Below the pieces are notes generated by a model. It was not told where the DNA came from. It searched no databases and saw nothing but the letters and a program-made list of their open reading frames with translations. Positions 7,078 through 9,967 of a DNA stretch of 9,967 nt are shown in pieces. Numbering within the stretch: the first letter of the stretch is position 1; the number at the start of each line of letters is the position of its first letter. The position numbers and the translations under genes are program-made. Source of the stretch: an uncultured Thermoleophilia bacterium (GTDB taxonomy: Bacteria > Actinomycetota > Thermoleophilia > UBA2241); NCBI GenBank assembly GCA_903921965.1, contig CAIXSE010000153.1, positions 1 through 9,967 on the forward strand, written 5' to 3'.

Positions 7078-7911
7078 ATGAACGACCAGGCACCGCGCCC
7101 CGAGGCGAGCCCGGGCGATCAGGACGTAGGCACCTGGCTCGCCCACGCGACGCGCGCCAGGCGCCAGAGCGACATCGACTTCCTCAACGACCACCTGGAG
7201 TACAGGCGCCTGTTCAGCGAGGCCTGGGGCACGTTCCTGCTGGTGCTCGTGGCGGCCGGCGGCGGGGTCGTCGGCGCCCAGGCCTACGGCTCGAGCCTCA
7301 CCCTGGCGAGCAAGGCGCTGGCGCCGGGCATGATGGTGATGGCCATGATCTTCTTCATGGGCACCATCAGCGGCGCCCACCTGAACCCCGCCGTCACGCT
7401 CGCCTTCGCGGTGCGCGGCAACTTCCCCTGGAGGCGGGTACCGGGCTACATCGTCGCGCAGTTCGTCGGCGCCGTCCTCGCCTGCCTGGTGCTGCAGTGG
7501 CTGTTCGGCGGCATCATGAGCGGAGCCACGGTGCCTTCCGACGGGGTCAGCCCGCTCGTCGCGGTGCTCACCGAGGGCCTGCTCACGCTCGGCCTCGTCA
7601 GCGTGATCCTGGGGACGGCCACCGGCGCCCGCAACATCGGCGTCGCCGGGGCGGTGGCCGTGGGCTTCTACATCGGCCTCGTGTCGGTGTGGGGGGCGCC
7701 GGTGACCGGCGCCTCCATGAACCCGATGCGCTCGTTCGCCCCCGACCTCGTGGGCGGCGACCTGACGCACTACTGGATCTACCTCGTCGGCCCGCTGGCC
7801 GGAGCCATGGTCGCGGTGCTCTTCGAGTACATCCTGCGCGGCAAGGCCACGCAGGCCGGAGCGGCCGCGGCGCAGGGGATCCTCAGCGAAGACAATCCGT
7901 CGGGGCTCTGA
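7078..7911 (+). CDS. Aquaporin / glycerol facilitator (MIP) family channel
   Basis: Inner-membrane channel of the major intrinsic protein family, for passive flux of water or small neutral solutes. ATG 7078 (277 aa) is preferred because GGGAGG at 7066-7071 precedes it by 6 bases. An in-frame ATG at 7021 would give 296 aa with a weaker GAGG. A hydrophilic N-terminal extension (~1-43) precedes six helices at about 45-67, 82-99, 121-145, 159-180, 186-206 and 231-254. The first NPA box is intact (SGAHLNPAVT, N103). The second reads SMNPMRS (N215), so Ala is replaced by Met, while the conserved filter Arg (R218) remains. Aligned by eye to E. coli AqpZ, the positions of its filter residues F43 and H174 fall on P83 and S203, so this is not an orthodox water-specific channel. 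The substrate is unknown. The gene is convergent with threonine synthase. Confidence 0.92.
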   Translation: MNDQAPRPEASPGDQDVGTWLAHATRARRQSDIDFLNDHLEYRRLFSEAWGTFLLVLVAAGGGVVGAQAYGSSLTLASKALAPGMMVMAMIFFMGTISGAHLNPAVTLAFAVRGNFPWRRVPGYIVAQFVGAVLACLVLQWLFGGIMSGATVPSDGVSPLVAVLTEGLLTLGLVSVILGTATGARNIGVAGAVAVGFYIGLVSVWGAPVTGASMNPMRSFAPDLVGGDLTHYWIYLVGPLAGAMVAVLFEYILRGKATQAGAAAAQGILSEDNPSGL

Positions 7912-7943
7912 GAGTCGTCGGGCGCGCCGCCGGCGCCGGTAGG

Positions 7944-7976
7944 CCGGGCGCTCAGCGCGCCCCCTCAGGCGCCCGG
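7944..7976. terminator. Inverted repeat between convergent genes, possible bidirectional terminator
   Basis: CCGGGCGC (7944-7951) pairs with GCGCCCGG (7969-7976) across a 17-base loop, in the 73-base gap between the convergent channel and threonine synthase stop codons. There is no T-run on either strand. The position fits a shared terminator. Such GC repeats arise easily in this composition, so confidence is moderate. Confidence 0.45.
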
Positions 7977-7984
7977 TCCGCCCG

Positions 7985-9520
7985 TCAGGCGCCGAGCCAG
8001 GCGCGCAGCGCGGCCTCCACCGGCTCGCGGCCGCGCTCGACGCGCGCGTCGAAGCGGCGGGCACGCGCGCGCACCTCGCGCAGCTGGGCCGGCACGGCCG
8101 CCTCCTGCGCGAGCTCCACGACGCGGTCGAGCAGGGCCACGTCGTCCTCCTCGCCCGGGATGGGCTCGCCCGCGGCGATGCCGCGCAGGCCGCGGACCAC
8201 GTCGGCGGCGAACTTGCTCCAGTGCGCGGTGCTGACGACCAGCACCGGAGCCCCTTCGCCGCCGAGCTCCTCCGCGACCTTCCAGGCCACGGCCGTGTGC
8301 GGGTCCATCAGGTAGCCGTGGCGCTCGTGCACCTCGCCGATCGTCCGCAGGCAGGTGTCGTTGTCCACCCACGCGCCGGTGAGCATGCTGGTGAGCTGGG
8401 CCCGCGTCGCCACGTCGACCTCGAACCGGCCCTTCTCCTTCAGGTCCTGCATCCAGCCCCTGATGACCTCCGCGTCGCCGCACAGGTCGTACAGCAGGCG
8501 CTCCAGGTTGGACGAGATCAGGATGTCCATCGAGGGTGACGGCGTCTTCACCAGGCCGCGCGACGAGATGTCGTAGACGCCGGTGTCGATGAAGTCGCTG
8601 AGCACGTTGTTGGTGTTGCTGGCGCAGAGCAGGCGGCCGATGGGCACGCCCATGCGCTGCGCGTAGTACGCGGCGAGGATGTTGCCGAAGTTGCCGGTGG
8701 GCACGCAGACGTCGAGCGGGTCGCCGGGCCTGAGGTGGCCGAAGGCCGCCATGTCGGCGTAGGCGCTGACGTAGTAGACGATCTGCGGCATCAGCCGGCC
8801 CCAGTTGATGGAGTTGGCCGACGAGAGGGCGAGGCCGTGCTTCGCGGCGAGCTCCTCGGCGAAGGCGCCGTCGTCGAACACGGCCTTCACCGAGCTCTGG
8901 CAGTCGTCGAAGTCGCCGCCGAGCCGGAACACGCTGAGGTTGTCACCCGGCTGGGTGACCATCTGCAGCTCCTGCAGCGCGCTCACGCCGGCGTCGGGGT
9001 AGAAGACGACGATCTTCGTGCCGGGCCTGTCGGCGTAGCCGTTCAGGGCCGCGACGCCGGTGTCGCCGCTGGTCGCCACCAGGATGAGGAAGTCCAGCGT
9101 CTTGGGGTCGCGCACTCGCGCCTGGCCGAGAGCCTGGCTGAAGAACAGCGGCATGCACTGCAGGGCCATGTCCTTGAAGGCCAGCGTGGGCCCGTGCCAC
9201 AGCTCCAGCACGAAGCGATCGGAGGTGAGCTTGCGCACAGGCGCCTCGTGCGGGTCGTCGAAGTTGTCGCCGTAGGCCGAGGCGGAGATGCGCAGCGTCT
9301 CCGCCGGGTCCACGTCCAGCCCGAACGCCTGGTACACCCACGCAGCCCGCTCGAAGTAGGGCAGGCCCGCCAGCTTGAGCAGGTCGTCGATCGAGACGAG
9401 CGGCAGTTCGTCGGGCACGAACAGGCCGCCGCCGGGGGCGATGCCCTCGAGGATCGCCTCGGTGAAGAGGCGCGGGCGGTCGCACAGGCCGCGCGTGTCC
9501 TTGTAGGTGATGAGCGTCAT
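7985..9520 (-). CDS. thrC: Threonine synthase, PLP-dependent
   Basis: Catalyses conversion of O-phospho-L-homoserine to L-threonine and phosphate, the last step of threonine synthesis, in the cytosol. At 511 aa it fits the long bacterial/fungal-type threonine synthases. The start MTLITYKDTRG at 9520 matches the usual family N-terminus (a TRG motif, then the lid region with GIAPGGGLFVP at 26-36). HGPTLAFKD (109-117) carries the PLP lysine K116. SGDTG (151-155) and SSANSINWGR (233-242) are family motifs, and PTGNFGN (274-280) is the glycine-rich phosphate-binding loop. The C-terminus beyond ~445 is Arg/Glu-rich and probably helical. A longer in-frame extension reaches 9910, but it is low-complexity and overlaps the divergent regulator. 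ATG 9541 would add seven residues. No hom or thrB lies beside it, so the pathway genes are split or outside the window. Confidence 0.96.
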   Translation of the reverse strand: MTLITYKDTRGLCDRPRLFTEAILEGIAPGGGLFVPDELPLVSIDDLLKLAGLPYFERAAWVYQAFGLDVDPAETLRISASAYGDNFDDPHEAPVRKLTSDRFVLELWHGPTLAFKDMALQCMPLFFSQALGQARVRDPKTLDFLILVATSGDTGVAALNGYADRPGTKIVVFYPDAGVSALQELQMVTQPGDNLSVFRLGGDFDDCQSSVKAVFDDGAFAEELAAKHGLALSSANSINWGRLMPQIVYYVSAYADMAAFGHLRPGDPLDVCVPTGNFGNILAAYYAQRMGVPIGRLLCASNTNNVLSDFIDTGVYDISSRGLVKTPSPSMDILISSNLERLLYDLCGDAEVIRGWMQDLKEKGRFEVDVATRAQLTSMLTGAWVDNDTCLRTIGEVHERHGYLMDPHTAVAWKVAEELGGEGAPVLVVSTAHWSKFAADVVRGLRGIAAGEPIPGEEDDVALLDRVVELAQEAAVPAQLREVRARARRFDARVERGREPVEAALRAWLGA

Positions 9521-9529
9521 GGCCCGCGG

Positions 9530-9535
9530 ATTGTA
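9530..9535 (-). promoter_or_regulatory. Possible -10 element giving a near-leaderless thrC transcript
   Basis: On the minus strand TACAAT (five of six consensus positions) ends 9 bases before ATG 9520. No Shine-Dalgarno sequence lies at the right distance before that ATG. Transcription would start 0-4 bases before the start codon, as in leaderless actinobacterial genes. No good -35 is visible. If translation began at ATG 9541 instead, this element would lie inside the gene. Confidence 0.35.
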
Positions 9536-9595
9536 TCCCATCGCCGTGGACGGCCTTCGCGCGGCCGCCGCCCGGTCGCGCGGCGAACGCTCGGG

Positions 9596-9672
9596 GACGC
9601 CCGACGGACCCCCGGCCGACCCCCGGCCGACCCCCGGCCGACGCCCGACGGACCCCGGCCGACGCCCGACGC
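9596..9672. repeat. GC-rich imperfect tandem repeat between thrC and the PadR gene
   Basis: Three perfect head-to-tail copies of the 11-mer ACCCCCGGCCG lie at 9608-9640. They are framed by copies of GACGCCCGACGGACCCC (9596-9612 and 9640-9656) and a third partial copy from 9661. The tract is low-complexity, and in no frame does it give a convincing protein. It probably arose by replication slippage; a role in spacing or insulating the divergent promoters is speculation. Confidence 0.75.
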
Positions 9673-9692
9673 AGCCTCCCGCGAGACCGGGG

Positions 9693-9720
9693 TTGACAGT
9701 CGCTACCGATGCTTTACGAT
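9693..9720 (+). promoter_or_regulatory. Near-consensus housekeeping promoter for the PadR-type gene
   Basis: A perfect -35 TTGACA (9693-9698) is followed after 16 bases by TACGAT (9715-9720, four of six -10 positions), 31 bases before the first ATG. This is the clearest promoter in the window and stands out as AT-richer than its surroundings. It drives the regulator at the right edge and overlaps operator-like dyads. Confidence 0.75.
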
Positions 9721-9739
9721 ATATCGCGTTACAGCGATA
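9717..9739. promoter_or_regulatory. Overlapping dyads, probable PadR autoregulatory operator
   Basis: CGATATATCG (9717-9726) is a perfect 10-bp palindrome overlapping the -10 element. TATCGC-N6-GCGATA (9722-9739) is an interleaved 6-bp-arm dyad just downstream, ending two bases before the GAGGAG ribosome binding site. PadR-family regulators commonly repress their own promoters through AT-rich dyads near the -10, so autorepression is the likely role. The dyads are seen; the binding protein is inferred. Confidence 0.6.
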
Positions 9740-9751
9740 CGAGGAGAACCC

Positions 9752-9967
9752 ATGATGATGTTCTGGACTCAGGTGGCGGAGCGGGGCGCGCAGCAGCGCT
9801 GCAAGTTCGGCCACGGACCCCACGGACACGGGCGCGGTCCCTGGTCGCGGGCCCGCCGCGGTCACGTGCGCGCGGCGATCCTCTCGGTCCTCGGCGAGGG
9901 CCCCATGCACGGCTACCAGATCATGCAGCGGCTCGAGGAGCGCAGCGGCGGGATGTGGCGTCCGAGC
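9752..9967 (+). CDS. PadR-family transcriptional regulator, 3' end cut by the window edge
   Basis: The first 72 residues of a PadR-type winged-helix regulator. The tell-tale is VRAAILSVLGEGPMHGYQIMQRLEERSGGMWRPS-like sequence from about residue 39: the family's first helix, then the PMHGYQI turn, and the GMWRPS segment leading to the missing recognition region. Three ATG codons run in tandem (9752, 9755, 9758); GAGGAG at 9741-9746 sits 5, 8 and 11 bases from them, so the second may be used most. The N-terminus before the domain is rich in Gly, His and Arg (residues 17-36, with C17, H21, H24 and H26). Such linkers are common in actinobacterial PadR proteins, but a metal-binding role cannot be excluded. 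It is divergent from thrC by 231 bases, with its own promoter and likely operator. Its targets, often efflux transporters in this family, would lie beyond the edge. Confidence 0.88.
   Translation, partial: MMMFWTQVAERGAQQRCKFGHGPHGHGRGPWSRARRGHVRAAILSVLGEGPMHGYQIMQRLEERSGGMWRPS

Noticed and set aside
7005..8315. 436-codon plus-strand frame across the channel and into thrC
   Set aside because: It is out of frame with the MIP channel, Arg/Gly/Pro-rich, and runs through the convergent thrC 3' end.
9521..9910. N-terminal extension of thrC up to 9910
   Set aside because: The extra residues are repeat-derived and overlap the PadR gene and its promoter; the family N-terminus matches ATG 9520.

Overview
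The window is a high-GC, strongly GC3-biased bacterial chromosome segment. Gene style, GC-rich stems without U-tracts, a near-leaderless start and the PadR/threonine synthase pair point to a high-GC actinobacterium. Thermoleophilia-like lineages are one possibility, but that finer placement is a guess. No phage, IS element, CRISPR array, tRNA or rRNA is visible, and no gene-free stretch exceeds about 260 bases.

Layout. (1) 2-2083 (+) is the 3' part of a soluble multi-PAS sensor histidine kinase cut by the left edge. (2) After a 256-289 base spacer with a strong dyad hairpin comes a second, much larger paralogue, 2373-6278 (+), with eight PAS-like modules and the same kinase core. (3) 6408-6863 (+) is a small conserved protein of unknown function with a good ribosome binding site and a dyad in its putative promoter, followed by a strong GC-rich terminator stem. 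(4) 7078-7911 (+) is an aquaporin/glycerol-facilitator (MIP) channel whose second NPA box reads NPM. (5) 7985-9520 (-) is threonine synthase, convergent with the channel. (6) 9752 to the right edge (+) is the start of a PadR-family regulator, divergent from threonine synthase, with a near-consensus promoter overlapped by dyads that look like an autoregulatory operator. A GC-rich tandem repeat lies between the two divergent genes.

How the genes work together. The two kinases are tandem paralogues with very different sensory arrays on nearly the same catalytic core. No response regulator is in the window, so the output is unknown. The channel, the small protein and threonine synthase look like separate transcription units. 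I see no convincing new multi-gene system. The points most worth following are the tandem PAS-kinase pair, the two promoter/hairpin dyads, the NPM channel and the PadR operator.
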